Source: Gracilinema caldarium DSM 7334 (GTDB taxonomy: Bacteria > Spirochaetota > Spirochaetia > Treponematales > Breznakiellaceae). From it: 64,000 nt of DNA. Where the stretch lies: assembly GCF_000219725.1 (NCBI RefSeq), contig NC_015732.1:1364001-1428000 (forward strand), written 5' to 3'. The notes below the pieces were generated by a model. It had not been told where the DNA came from. It was given only the letters and a program-made list of their open reading frames with translations, and searched no databases. A program made the position numbers and the translations under genes. Shown here piece after piece: positions 18,797 through 27,999 of this stretch. How positions within the stretch are numbered: the stretch's first letter is position 1; the number at the start of each line of letters is the position of its first letter.

Positions 18797-19821
18797 TGCC
18801 CTTGACGTTGTGGGCCACCCTCTATACACTTTCTCAAGAGGTTCCTTTGGGCAGTAGTATAACTATAGTACTAGATAGTCAAGATATAGCTAGCGGCGTC
18901 TGTGGTGCTAATGATAGCAACTTAAGGGTTATCGAGCATACTCTGGGAGGACATATTGCTACCAGGGGTAACGAATTACGTCTCGAAAACTGTGATGAGT
19001 TACTTCAATCTCGCATAAAAATGATTATTGATCATTTAATTGATGCCGTTAGAAAGGGTGAACATCCTTCACCGGAGTATGTTCGGTCCCTTACCCTTAG
19101 CATGCAAAACGACCAATCAGAGAGTTATAATGTAACAAAGGTCCTTGATCCTTTACGAGAGTCGGTGATACAGATTCCTAATGGTTTTGGGCGTGTCTAT
19201 CCTCGGACTTTGAATCAAGCAGTATATATTCAAGGTATCCGTACCAATGAAATTGTGTTCTGTATTGGTCCTGCAGGTACTGGAAAGACCTTTTTGGCAG
19301 TGGCAGAAGCTTTGCGTCAGGTACTTTCTAAGAAACGGCGAAAGTTGGTTCTTACTCGACCTGTAGTGGAAGCTGGGGAAAGTCTTGGGTTTTTACCGGG
19401 GGATTTAGCTCAGAAAATTAATCCATATTTACGTCCTTTATATGATGCTATGGAAGCCCTGGTCCCATATGAAACGATTCGTAGAATGGAAGATAACCGA
19501 GCCATTGAGATTGCCCCCCTTGCATATATGCGTGGTAGAAGTTTAAATGATTGTATTGTTATACTTGATGAAGCCCAAAATACCACCAAGGAACAGATGA
19601 AAATGTTCCTAACCCGTATTGGTGAAGGTTCTCAGGCTATAATAACCGGTGATACTACTCAGATTGATTTACCCCGCCGTAACGATTCGGGATTGCTCCA
19701 CGCAATCTCGCTGCTCCATCATGTGGATGGATTACACTTTTCTTATTTGAATACCGCAGATGTGGTTCGAAACCCACTTATTAAAAAGATCATACAAGCC
19801 TATGATAATGAATCCAAATAA
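18793..19821 (+). CDS. phoH: PhoH family ATPase (YbeZ type)
   Basis: 342 residues, ATG overlapping the LptD-like stop by 4 bases (ATGA). N-terminal KH-like region about 20-110, then PhoH ATPase with Walker A GPAGTGKTFLAVAEAL, the LTRPVVEAGESLGFLPGD segment and Walker B VILDEAQNTTKEQ. In many bacteria this gene sits beside ybeY, as it does here two genes on, and is thought to act with it in ribosome or RNA maturation. Full length; soluble. Confidence 0.9.
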   Translation: MMPLTLWATLYTLSQEVPLGSSITIVLDSQDIASGVCGANDSNLRVIEHTLGGHIATRGNELRLENCDELLQSRIKMIIDHLIDAVRKGEHPSPEYVRSLTLSMQNDQSESYNVTKVLDPLRESVIQIPNGFGRVYPRTLNQAVYIQGIRTNEIVFCIGPAGTGKTFLAVAEALRQVLSKKRRKLVLTRPVVEAGESLGFLPGDLAQKINPYLRPLYDAMEALVPYETIRRMEDNRAIEIAPLAYMRGRSLNDCIVILDEAQNTTKEQMKMFLTRIGEGSQAIITGDTTQIDLPRRNDSGLLHAISLLHHVDGLHFSYLNTADVVRNPLIKKIIQAYDNESK

Positions 19822-22009
19822 TACCTTTATGAAAACCCTATGGCCTAGGAAAATCCGATTTTGGCCTGCCTTCGTTACCTCCCTCACTTTTATTACAATA
19901 TTCATAATTGCTTTCAGCAATGTAGGAAAGTCATCAACCGTAAGTCCGACGTTACGAGAATTTGAGGTTGGCAAAGTTGCTAATCGTGACCTTATCGCAG
20001 ATAAAACCATCTCATATATTGATGAAGAAGCCACTCAACTACGAAGAAAGGCTCAAGAACATCTTGTTCCTGCTGTGTTTCGTTATTCAAATGATGCGAC
20101 CCGGGATGCTCTAGCAACATTTGGCAGATTTAAATCCCTGGTTCATTCTCTTTTTATAAATCGAGTGTCTGTGGAATCTTTTAAACTCGGTATTCAGGCT
20201 GAATATCCAGGGGTTTTCCCCCCAAATATTCTGGATACCCTTTTTAGAAGCCCTTCCCGAGAGCGGTTTCTTGAATATGCAGAATCGGTTTTAAAAATAA
20301 TCCTTGAAGAAGGGATTTTCTCAATGGGAAACCTTAACCTCGATCTTTATAACCCAGACCAGGTTGAGGTAATACGAAGGGGTTCTTTGCGAACTGAACG
20401 AGAACGGATTCCTATAAGTCGTATAGTAACACTTATTACCGTAAAAGATAGAATTAACGAAATTACCAATACAGGTTCTTATCCTTCTTTGTTTGGGAAT
20501 ATAGCACCAATGTTGCTAAGCCCGTTTGTAACAGAAAATACTTTTTTTTCTCAGGAAGATACCAATCTTCGACTTGAAGAAATTACTAAACGCCTTGAAC
20601 CTGTTGTTCGTCAGATTGAACGGGGTGAACGGGTTATAAAAAAGGGAACCATAGTATCCAAAGATGATATGGTTAAACTCAAAGCCCTTAACCATATTAA
20701 GAATAAAGTAAATTACCAGTATATTTTAGGTTTTATTGGCGTTTTACTGTTATCTTTTGGTTTGGTTGTATTTCTTTCAAACCCTTCTCTTATTGGTAAA
20801 CCTTTAGAAAATAAAGAAATATATTTTCTTGCTATACTTGGTAGTTTGTATGGTATAAGTTCTATAATTCTGTCCAGAATGTTCAATTTTGATTATTTAC
20901 CGCTTTCGGTACTTGTCCCTACATCACTTTGTATTATGCTCTCAGCTGTTATCATAGGTAATAGGGCAGCCTCTGCTCTCGCCATCTCCATACCAATAAT
21001 TGTCCTTGCTATTGGTGCTTTTGATGACAGGGCATTCTTTTTTGCCCTTGCAGCTGGAATTGGTAGTGTATATGCTATGAGAGGGGCCGAACGACGTATT
21101 GATTTAATTAAGGCTGGTCTTTTAGTGGCTTTCATACAAGCCTTAGTTGTTATGGTATTGCTTCTCTATGATCAAGCTCCACTTTCAGTTTTCTTTTCAG
21201 TTGTGTTCTGGTCTGCTTTTAATGGTTTTATGTGTGGAATGCTGGTGCTTGGTTTTCTGCCGCTCCTTGAACAGGCCTTAAATGCTACCACTACCTTTAG
21301 ATTGATGGAATTAGCTGATTTAAATTCACCTATTCTGAAACGTTTATTAGCTGTAGCGCCAGGAACCTACAGTCATTCCGTGACTGTAGCTAACCTCGCC
21401 GAATCTGCTTGCCGGGATATTGGGGCTAATGCGCTTTTAGCCAGGGTTGGTGCCTATTATCATGATATTGGCAAGATGGATCAGCCCGATTATTTTATAG
21501 AGAATCAGGCTGCATATAATAAACACGATGACCTCGCACCACGATTGTCAGCAACTATTATCCGTAGTCATGTAAAACTGGGTATAGAGAAAGCCCGGGC
21601 TTTAGGCTTACCTCAGTCAGTAATTGATATTATTTCAGAACATCATGGAAACTCAGTGATTGCCTGGTTCTATAATGAAGCCCTCAAACAGGAAGATCAG
21701 GTAAAGGCCGATGATTTTTCCTATCCTGGTCATCCTCCCCGAAGCAAAGAATCGGCAGTCGTAATGCTGGCCGATACGGTTGAAGCAGCCATGAGAACCC
21801 TTAAAAAACCAACCATTTCTAAAATTGAAAAATTTGTTCATGAACTGATAGTTGGTAAATTCGAGCAAGGTCAGCTCGATCATTCTGAATTGACTTTTAA
21901 AGATTTGGAACTGATAAAAAGTGCCTTTGTACGGGTTTTAGCTGGTCATTATCATGCTCGGATAGAATATCCTAAAATAACGAGGGAGGTCCCCTTTGAA
22001 CAGGGTTGA
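19808..22009 (+). CDS. 7TM-HD family membrane phosphohydrolase (PgpH/YqfF-like)
   Basis: About 733 residues if started at ATG 19808; ATG 19829 is an alternative and neither has a clear ribosome site. One N-terminal helix, a large extracytoplasmic domain (about 40-300), then about seven membrane helices (300-500) and a cytoplasmic HD domain: GTYSHSVTVANLAE, AYYHDIGKMDQPDYF, IRSHVKLG, SEHHGNSVI. The HD residues are intact. PgpH proteins of this layout degrade cyclic di-AMP in Firmicutes; the same role here is inference. It overlaps phoH by 14 bases and ybeY by 14. Confidence 0.85.
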   Translation: MNPNNTFMKTLWPRKIRFWPAFVTSLTFITIFIIAFSNVGKSSTVSPTLREFEVGKVANRDLIADKTISYIDEEATQLRRKAQEHLVPAVFRYSNDATRDALATFGRFKSLVHSLFINRVSVESFKLGIQAEYPGVFPPNILDTLFRSPSRERFLEYAESVLKIILEEGIFSMGNLNLDLYNPDQVEVIRRGSLRTERERIPISRIVTLITVKDRINEITNTGSYPSLFGNIAPMLLSPFVTENTFFSQEDTNLRLEEITKRLEPVVRQIERGERVIKKGTIVSKDDMVKLKALNHIKNKVNYQYILGFIGVLLLSFGLVVFLSNPSLIGKPLENKEIYFLAILGSLYGISSIILSRMFNFDYLPLSVLVPTSLCIMLSAVIIGNRAASALAISIPIIVLAIGAFDDRAFFFALAAGIGSVYAMRGAERRIDLIKAGLLVAFIQALVVMVLLLYDQAPLSVFFSVVFWSAFNGFMCGMLVLGFLPLLEQALNATTTFRLMELADLNSPILKRLLAVAPGTYSHSVTVANLAESACRDIGANALLARVGAYYHDIGKMDQPDYFIENQAAYNKHDDLAPRLSATIIRSHVKLGIEKARALGLPQSVIDIISEHHGNSVIAWFYNEALKQEDQVKADDFSYPGHPPRSKESAVVMLADTVEAAMRTLKKPTISKIEKFVHELIVGKFEQGQLDHSELTFKDLELIKSAFVRVLAGHYHARIEYPKITREVPFEQG

Positions 22010-22457
22010 AATCTCGGTAGATGACAGTCTTGGTGAAATAATCTGGCTTCCACGACTAGAAGCCTATGCTCTTGGGGTGCTAGCATATCTGGGAAAAGAC
22101 CTTTGGGATATTTCTATGCTTCTTTGCACGAATGAAACAATCAAAGCTCTCAATGCAGAGTATCGTAAGAAGGATGAACCTACCGATGTATTGTCCTTTG
22201 AATTAGGAGAGACCCTTCAGGATGCGAATGGAGAAACTCGTTTTCTCGCTGGAGACATTGTAATATCTCTTCAAACACTGTATGAAAATGCAGACTATTT
22301 TAACGTAAGTCCCGATGAGGAGTTACGCCGACTGGTAATCCATGGTATTCTGCATTTAAGCGGTATGGATCATCAAACAAATGAAGCTTCTGAACCAATG
22401 TTGCAGTTACAGGAACGAATACTGGAACAAACCAAAGAGGAGCATATTCTTCTATGA
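21996..22457 (+). CDS. ybeY: Endoribonuclease YbeY (rRNA maturation)
   Basis: 153 residues from TTG 21996, supported by GGGAGG six bases upstream. The zinc motif H-x3-H-x5-H is seen as HGILHLSGMDH, with RKKDEPTDVLSFEL upstream, the standard family signature. YbeY matures 16S rRNA ends and helps ribosome quality control in the cytoplasm. The gene begins inside the end of the pgpH-like gene and ends with a 4-base overlap with the corC-like gene, so expression is coupled. Confidence 0.93.
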   Translation: MNRVEISVDDSLGEIIWLPRLEAYALGVLAYLGKDLWDISMLLCTNETIKALNAEYRKKDEPTDVLSFELGETLQDANGETRFLAGDIVISLQTLYENADYFNVSPDEELRRLVIHGILHLSGMDHQTNEASEPMLQLQERILEQTKEEHILL

Positions 22458-23236
22458 ATTTAAAAGATATTTGGAACAGAATTATAAATACTACTGCTCA
22501 GGAAGATATAAAAGAATTTGATAAACTCGAGTCGGACCAGAAAGAGATGATCCGGGGGGTAGTCGAACTTTCGGATACGACCGTAAAAGAAGTTATGGTT
22601 CCACGGATCGACACGATATTTCTCTCTGTTGATATGGAGCATGAAGAAATGCTCGAAAAAATTGCAGAAAGCGGCCATTCCCGTTTCCCAGTATACAAAG
22701 ACACCATCGATAATGTTATTGGTATTCTCTATGTAAAAGATCTGCTTCGAACTCTAGTCAAACATGAAGCAATAGATATGACAACTATTTTACGAAAACC
22801 TTTTTTCGTTCCCGAATCAAAGCGAATTGATAATTTGTTACGGGATATGCGGCGTAAACGGGTCCATATTGCTGTGGCTGTTGATGAATACGGAGGGGTT
22901 TCTGGTATTGTCTGTATGGAAGACATCATAGAAGAGATCGTTGGGGACATTCAGGATGAGTTTGATAATGAACGGGAAGATATACTCCAAATTGGAGATG
23001 GGGTTTATCTTTGTGACGCCCGGATCAATTTAGAAGATCTAGCTGAATCACTCAAGCTTGATTTACCAATTGAAGATTTTGATACGTTGGGTGGTTTTGT
23101 TTTTGACCTATTCGGGAAAATACCAGTAAAATATGAAAAAGTTAGTTATGGAGATTATGATTTTATTATTCAGGATATGGAAGGTCATAAGATCAATACC
23201 GTAAAAATCGTACTAAAACGGAGCCCTACGGAATGA
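22454..23236 (+). CDS. CBS-pair CorC/HlyC domain protein (TlyC-like)
   Basis: 260 residues, ATGA overlap with ybeY. Two CBS motifs (VKEVMVPRIDTIFLSVD to about 120, and the segment containing PESKRIDNLLRDMRRKR, with AVAVDEYGGVSGIV) and a C-terminal CorC/HlyC transporter-associated domain (from about 175: LCDARINLEDLAESLKLDLP). No membrane helices, so it is the soluble CorC/TlyC form. In spirochaetes such proteins have been called haemolysins, but the E. coli relative is linked to magnesium/cobalt efflux. I would not call it a toxin. Confidence 0.88.
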   Translation: MNLKDIWNRIINTTAQEDIKEFDKLESDQKEMIRGVVELSDTTVKEVMVPRIDTIFLSVDMEHEEMLEKIAESGHSRFPVYKDTIDNVIGILYVKDLLRTLVKHEAIDMTTILRKPFFVPESKRIDNLLRDMRRKRVHIAVAVDEYGGVSGIVCMEDIIEEIVGDIQDEFDNEREDILQIGDGVYLCDARINLEDLAESLKLDLPIEDFDTLGGFVFDLFGKIPVKYEKVSYGDYDFIIQDMEGHKINTVKIVLKRSPTE

Positions 23237-25212
23237 AACGTGCTATAAGGTCTCTCGGTATCGGTTTTTTCTTATTTGTATCTGCAGTTATGGTACCTGC
23301 TCAACAGACTCTTTCGTCCTGGTATGAAAGAGGCCAAACAGCCATGATACAGGAAGATTGGTATAGTGCAGCAGAGGCCTTTCTTGAAGTGTTAAAAATA
23401 AATCCATCCCATGCAGAAGCGCTTGCTTCATTAGCTGAATGTTACTATGAACTCCGTGAATATGATCAGGCCCTTTCTTGGGTCCGAAAAGCACGAACCC
23501 TTTCCCGTTCTTCCATGTCCCTCGCAAATCTTGAAGCCCTCACCCTTATTGCTATGGGACAGCTCGATACTGCATCATCTGTTTTAGCAGATATCCTTGT
23601 GCGTGAACCCTATAATAAAGAAGCCCTCTTTACCGCCGCAGAACTTGAACTTGCAAGGGGAAAGGTTGGACAGGCTGTTACAAAATACCGTGAAGCGGTA
23701 AACCGTTATCCCGATGATCGACAAGCATTGTTATCCCTGGCGCTGGTCTTAGGATCCCTCGGTGAATACGATTCGGCTCGAACCTATGTTACAAAAGCAA
23801 TAGCCCTTCATACCGATGATTATCGTGTTCATTATTATGCAGCTTATCTGGATACACTGGCAGGTAGACTTGATAGTGCTGCTAGTGCATTAGATATTGC
23901 ATTGACTCTAAGACCCACCTTCCAGGCAGCCCGTTCCTTACTGGCGATGGTACGGTATCGATCAAACCGGTTCGAAGAAGCCGCACGCCTTGCGGATCAG
24001 ATTATTGCAACCAATCGGAATGATGTAAGTGCCTGGTATATTAAGGGTATGGCCTTTACTCGGCTTGGCCGTTTAGCCGAAGCCCGGCAAATTCTTTCGA
24101 TGGCTCTTACCATTGATGGAGATGATGAATTTATCCGTGCTGCATTAGAGGATGTTGTATTAAAATCTACGAGCCTTGAATCCTCTGAACGGTCCATCTG
24201 GGCATCCTGGCATTTTAAGAAAGCGAAGGAATATTTAAGTAAAAATCAAGCTCAGGATGCTCTCTTTGAGTACCGGCGGGCCTTACGTATTAATCCCTAT
24301 GCACCAGAACGGCAGGATTATGCCGAATTACTTCGGGTCGAGGGGTATCCAGGACGACAACTCGAAGAGCTAAAATTTTTACAAGATATTGGACGTTCTA
24401 ACCGTACCATTAATGATACTGTAGAAGCATATAATTCACTGCTTTTTGATACTCTTCCAAGGGTTTGGCAGGTAAACCCGTACACCATACAGAATCGACA
24501 CTGGAAACTTGCGGTATTTTCTGTCGGGGCTCAATCAGGAATGAAACATGTTGATGCTGGTGCAGTTGCCGCATCCTATATCCAGGATATTTTAACCCAT
24601 GACGGCAATATTCTTGCTTTACCGCTAGAACTAAGACAGTCAAGTTTTTCGACAGCCTATCGAACAGCCCGTGAAGCTGGGGTAGATTATTTTTTAGTAG
24701 TTTCTGTTAAGGAACAGGATAGGGATCTATTTTTACAAGCAGAAATGTATGTCGGACGAACCGGATCTAAAGCAGCATCATTCTCAGTATACAAGGTAGG
24801 TCAGGACCGACTTAGAAATGGGAGTCGTCAAATAGTAGCTCAGGTACAAGCTGTTTTGCCCTTCCGAGCTGTTATTCTTCAGCGAAAGGCAAACCTTATA
24901 CTCATTGATAAGGGAAAAGCCGATGGTGTGGTAAAATCAAGTACCTATCAAATAATTAAAAAGGGTAGTGCAACCGTGAAAAGTGAAGGCCTTGGTCTAT
25001 CCTACACACAGCAAGATATTATTGGTACCTTGATAATAAATGAGATTGATGAACTGGTAGCTCAAGGGACAGCTACAAGAGCTGGTTTTTATGATGAAAT
25101 TACTAGTGGAGACGAAGTTGTTGCTCTTCCTGAAACAGATGCATCAGCAATTCCTAAAAAGAATGAGACCATAGACCCTGAATTACGTGAGCTGCTCAAA
25201 AATCTTCGTTAA
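23233..25212 (+). CDS. Exported TPR-repeat protein
   Basis: 659 residues with 4-base overlap upstream. Signal peptide about 1-23 (ends VPAQQ). Residues 30-350 are tetratricopeptide repeats, for example AAEAFLEVLKINPSHAEALA and ARQILSMALTIDGDDEF. The C-terminal 250 residues (from about YNSLLFDTLPRVWQ) include a region with strands and Gly-Lys-Ala-Asp-Gly-Val-Val that resembles the FlgT/curli-like surface-binding modules, but I cannot name it. Periplasmic scaffold is likely. It ends the uvrA-to-TPR chain; 34 bases separate it from the convergent gene, with no hairpin seen. Confidence 0.75.
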   Translation: MKRAIRSLGIGFFLFVSAVMVPAQQTLSSWYERGQTAMIQEDWYSAAEAFLEVLKINPSHAEALASLAECYYELREYDQALSWVRKARTLSRSSMSLANLEALTLIAMGQLDTASSVLADILVREPYNKEALFTAAELELARGKVGQAVTKYREAVNRYPDDRQALLSLALVLGSLGEYDSARTYVTKAIALHTDDYRVHYYAAYLDTLAGRLDSAASALDIALTLRPTFQAARSLLAMVRYRSNRFEEAARLADQIIATNRNDVSAWYIKGMAFTRLGRLAEARQILSMALTIDGDDEFIRAALEDVVLKSTSLESSERSIWASWHFKKAKEYLSKNQAQDALFEYRRALRINPYAPERQDYAELLRVEGYPGRQLEELKFLQDIGRSNRTINDTVEAYNSLLFDTLPRVWQVNPYTIQNRHWKLAVFSVGAQSGMKHVDAGAVAASYIQDILTHDGNILALPLELRQSSFSTAYRTAREAGVDYFLVVSVKEQDRDLFLQAEMYVGRTGSKAASFSVYKVGQDRLRNGSRQIVAQVQAVLPFRAVILQRKANLILIDKGKADGVVKSSTYQIIKKGSATVKSEGLGLSYTQQDIIGTLIINEIDELVAQGTATRAGFYDEITSGDEVVALPETDASAIPKKNETIDPELRELLKNLR

Positions 25213-25246
25213 CTGATCATGAGAATACATATAATTTTTTATCTCT

Positions 25247-26494
25247 CTACATTCCTTCGTCTCCTAATAAAGGTAATATCGATTGTATCCATTCACGAGC
25301 TTCCGTAGGATATGTATTCTTCATGAGCAGAAATTCAAATAGTGCTTCACGATATTTGCCTGTCATGTAATAGGCTTGCCCTAGGTAAAACCGACTCCGG
25401 GCTTCGATACTAGTAGATCTTGGTAAAGAAATAAATCGAACCAATTGTTCTATAACAGTATTCCAATCCCGATTATTAAACGGACCCTGTACGATGGTTC
25501 TGAGCGTAAATTCTTCACCACCACCAGATGTATTCAGATCCTGAGAAAAAACACGTGGCTTTTTTAAACTTTTCTGATTTTGTTCAATAAACGGTAACAT
25601 AGATACTACTTTTGCGCTTTCAGGACTTAAAGGTTGGATTGCAGTTGGTAAGAATATGTTGTTATAGATAGAAGGAACTGTAGCTGTTATGGAGAGTGTT
25701 GGAAGTGGTAAGGATCGGATATCACTTTGAGGACCCGGGAGTCCGATTCGAAAGGTTCCAGCAGTTACTTCAACAGGTACTATGGTTATGTTTTTTCCTA
25801 CTTCTAGCTTCAGGGTTCCCTGTTTAATATCATCTTCAAAAACAAGGGCATAATAATAGGGAATATTAGGTACTGGATAATCGATAAAAGGACTTTCAAT
25901 AATGCCGCCCTGAACGATGACTGCTTGTACAAGATCCTGGACATGTCGAATTGGCTGAGTGCTACGATATAGAACGAGGGGGCGGTTTGAAGTTGTTTCT
26001 GAACCATTTAAGGTAAACGAAAGTATAATACTATCATTTTTAATCTCTGGTAATAGGGAAGAAATGTTTTGATATTTTGTTGCTGAAGTTGAAAACAAGA
26101 CCGGAGTCTTTTTTACTTCTAATTCGATATAATTTGAATTGGGTATAGTTACCCTATATGGTACTTCGCCGGCATTACTGGCGAGTACAAGGTAGGAGTA
26201 TATCCCATCAGCTTCTATGGGTTCAATATAGGACTGAACTCCACGGGGTATCTGTACCGGCTCCTGTTCTAAGATGTTTTTTTCACGAGCTTGTTTTATT
26301 TTTCGATAAATATATACCGGTCCTGATCCATCCGGCGGATCTACCCAATGAAGTATAACCTTGTCGTCTTGAATTGTTGCAGCAATTTGCCGAACAAAGG
26401 GTCCACTCTGAGCATTATTTTCTTCAGGAAATCCTAAAGTTAGTAATACAAGAGAAAAGATCAAAATGGGTATTAATGTAATACGGAAATACAT
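25247..26494 (-). CDS. Exported protein with fibronectin III-like and TPR segments, unknown
   Basis: 415 residues. Signal peptide about 1-29. From about 33 there is an FN3-like domain (DDKVILHWVDPPDGSGPVYI) and a second similar strand-rich region from about 150. The C-terminal 70 residues (ARSRFYLGQAYYMTGKYREA) form one or two TPR-like repeats. No enzyme motifs. It probably sits in the periplasm in a protein-binding role. The -10 box lies so close to ATG 26494 that the mRNA may be leaderless; AAGGGAG 12 bases before ATG is an alternative ribosome site. Single gene, convergent with the TPR gene. Confidence 0.65.
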   Translation of the reverse strand: MYFRITLIPILIFSLVLLTLGFPEENNAQSGPFVRQIAATIQDDKVILHWVDPPDGSGPVYIYRKIKQAREKNILEQEPVQIPRGVQSYIEPIEADGIYSYLVLASNAGEVPYRVTIPNSNYIELEVKKTPVLFSTSATKYQNISSLLPEIKNDSIILSFTLNGSETTSNRPLVLYRSTQPIRHVQDLVQAVIVQGGIIESPFIDYPVPNIPYYYALVFEDDIKQGTLKLEVGKNITIVPVEVTAGTFRIGLPGPQSDIRSLPLPTLSITATVPSIYNNIFLPTAIQPLSPESAKVVSMLPFIEQNQKSLKKPRVFSQDLNTSGGGEEFTLRTIVQGPFNNRDWNTVIEQLVRFISLPRSTSIEARSRFYLGQAYYMTGKYREALFEFLLMKNTYPTEAREWIQSILPLLGDEGM

Positions 26495-26500
26495 AGTACT

Positions 26501-26506
26501 AGTATA
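26501..26506 (-). promoter_or_regulatory. -10 box, leaderless spacing
   Basis: On the minus strand TATACT lies exactly 6 bases before ATG 26494, placing the expected RNA start on the A of ATG. No good -35 at 16-18 bases was found (TAGCCG at 17). Confidence 0.4.
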
Positions 26507-26562
26507 CTCCCTTCTTTCATTTTCGGCTATTTCTTTTCTTTGTACATAGGTAAAAGATGGGT

Positions 26563-26591
26563 TTGACAGAGTAGCTTCTTTTCCGTAAGCT
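26563..26591 (+). promoter_or_regulatory. Promoter with consensus -35, leaderless spacing
   Basis: TTGACA (26563-26568), 17-base spacer, TAAGCT (26586-26591), then 6 bases and ATG 26598. The predicted RNA start is the A of the start codon; no Shine-Dalgarno is present. Confidence 0.6.
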
Positions 26592-26597
26592 ATTCCT

Positions 26598-26876
26598 ATG
26601 TTTGTATCGGTAGCTTTGGACCCCGGTTCAGAAGAACGGGCTCGAGAATTGGCTGATCTACTTGCCCAATATGGTTTTGAAAAGGTACAGCGGGGATTAT
26701 GGGAGTCCGGTCTTGTGCATCCATCCAGCCTTGAACGGCTTAAACACGATATTGACCGGTTGACCGATGCCTATGATCGCATACGGATTTTCCAGTATCC
26801 TGTCGAAGGCACCCTGGTAATTTCTGCCCTGAGGGATAAAAAATGGCGCAAGCTTATTGCTAGACCATCAACATAA
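26598..26876 (+). CDS. Orphan Cas2-like small protein
   Basis: 92 residues. Layout fits the Cas2/VapD ferredoxin fold: strand MFVSVAL with Asp8 just after, helix ERARELADLLAQYG, strand EKVQRGLWESGL, helix SSLERLKHDIDRLTDAY, strand DRIRIFQYP, strand TLVISAL. Cas2 proteins have the same strand order and the conserved Asp after strand 1. No cas1 or CRISPR repeats are in the window, so adaptation is unlikely; it may be an RNA-binding or nuclease-like domestic protein. The prfB ribosome site AAGGAG overlaps its stop codon, so both are one transcript. Predicted leaderless. Confidence 0.65.
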   Translation: MFVSVALDPGSEERARELADLLAQYGFEKVQRGLWESGLVHPSSLERLKHDIDRLTDAYDRIRIFQYPVEGTLVISALRDKKWRKLIARPST

Positions 26877-26888
26877 GGAGATATGTTC

Positions 26889-27999
26889 ATGCTGCTTTCT
26901 GAATTAGGTAACCCAATCATGGAACTTAAAACTCAAATCTATGATACCTGGAGGCGTCTTTGACGCCGCAGGCTTTGATGAAAAAATAAGAAATCTTGAA
27001 CAAAAAACCCATGATGCCGATTTCTGGAATGATCCATCCAAAGCAGAAAAGGTTATGAATGAAATCAAAGCTCTCAAAACCCGTTACGAACCTTGGAAAG
27101 CTTTGGTTGCAGAAATAGAAGATCTGGAAGTTCTCTATCAGCTTGCCAGTGCTGAACATGATGAGTCCCATGCACCGGAAATTGAGGCGACGTTTAAGGA
27201 TATACAAAAACGCTTTGAAAAACAGAATTTGGTTGAACTCATGTCCGGTGAGGTTGACCAGAGCAGCTGCTTCCTTACGGTTCATGCCGGGGCAGGAGGT
27301 ACTGAAGCCTGTGACTGGGCTCAGATGCTGTACCGGATGTATCTACGCTGGGCTGAACGCAGAGGCTTTTCCATCGAAGAAGTAGATATGCTGGAAGCCG
27401 AGGGAGGAATCAAGTCTGTTACGGTAAAGATCGAAGGCGATTATGCTTACGGATACCTCAAAGGTGAGACCGGGGTACATCGCTTGGTGCGAATTTCACC
27501 TTTCGATGCGAATGCCCGGCGGCACACATCCTTCGCTTCGGTGTATGTGTTTCCGGTACTCGATGATTCCATAGAAGTAGAGATTCGGCCTGAAGATCTT
27601 CGTATTGATACCTACCGTTCAGGTGGTGCTGGTGGACAGCATGTGAATAAGACCGACAGTGCAGTCCGGTTAACGCATCTGCCTACTGGTATTGTGGTCG
27701 CCTGTCAGAATGAACGGAGCCAGATAAAGAATAAAGCTACAGCTATGAGCATGCTTAAAGCCCGGCTCTATGAATACTATCGGGCAGAAAAAGAAAAGGA
27801 GAATGAACGCTTTGCCCAGGAAAAAAAGGATATATCCTGGGGTAACCAGATCCGGTCTTATGTGTTTCAACCATATACGCTGGTTAAGGATGCTCGAACA
27901 AAGGTTGAAGTGGGAAACATACAGGCGGTTATGGATGGCGATATAGATGTATTTATCGAGGAGTATCTCCGTTTTGCCTGGCATAATGCACAACAGTAG
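26889..27999 (+). CDS. prfB: Peptide chain release factor 2, with programmed +1 frameshift
   Basis: The product is read as 26889-26960 joined to 26962-27999. ATG 26889 lies 8 bases after AAGGAG; ATG 26883 is only 2 bases away and less likely. After 24 codons the ribosome meets CTT TGA at 26958-26963; a +1 slip gives Asp-Ala-Ala-Gly and continues to the end, about 370 residues. The tripeptide region SPFDANARRHTSF and the GGQ loop SGGAGGQHVNKTDSAVR are present. RF2 releases peptides at UGA and UAA. The slip autoregulates RF2: when RF2 is scarce, ribosomes pause at UGA and shift. Not a broken gene. Confidence 0.95.
26950..26964 (+). promoter_or_regulatory. RF2 +1 frameshift site
   Basis: GGAGG (26950-26954) three bases before CTT TGA C (26958-26964), the same order and spacing as the E. 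coli prfB site (internal Shine-Dalgarno, three bases, CUU UGA C). Confidence 0.95.

Noticed and set aside
22454-23236. Haemolysin (TlyC) toxin
   Set aside because: The CBS plus CorC/HlyC layout without membrane part points to a cation-related accessory protein; the toxin name is historical.
26598-26876. CRISPR-Cas locus
   Set aside because: No cas1, other cas gene or repeat-spacer array is present; only a Cas2-like fold.
26941-26963. In-frame TGA in prfB as a sign of a pseudogene or sequence error
   Set aside because: The surrounding GGAGG and CTT TGA C are the known RF2 frameshift signals, and the downstream frame is complete.
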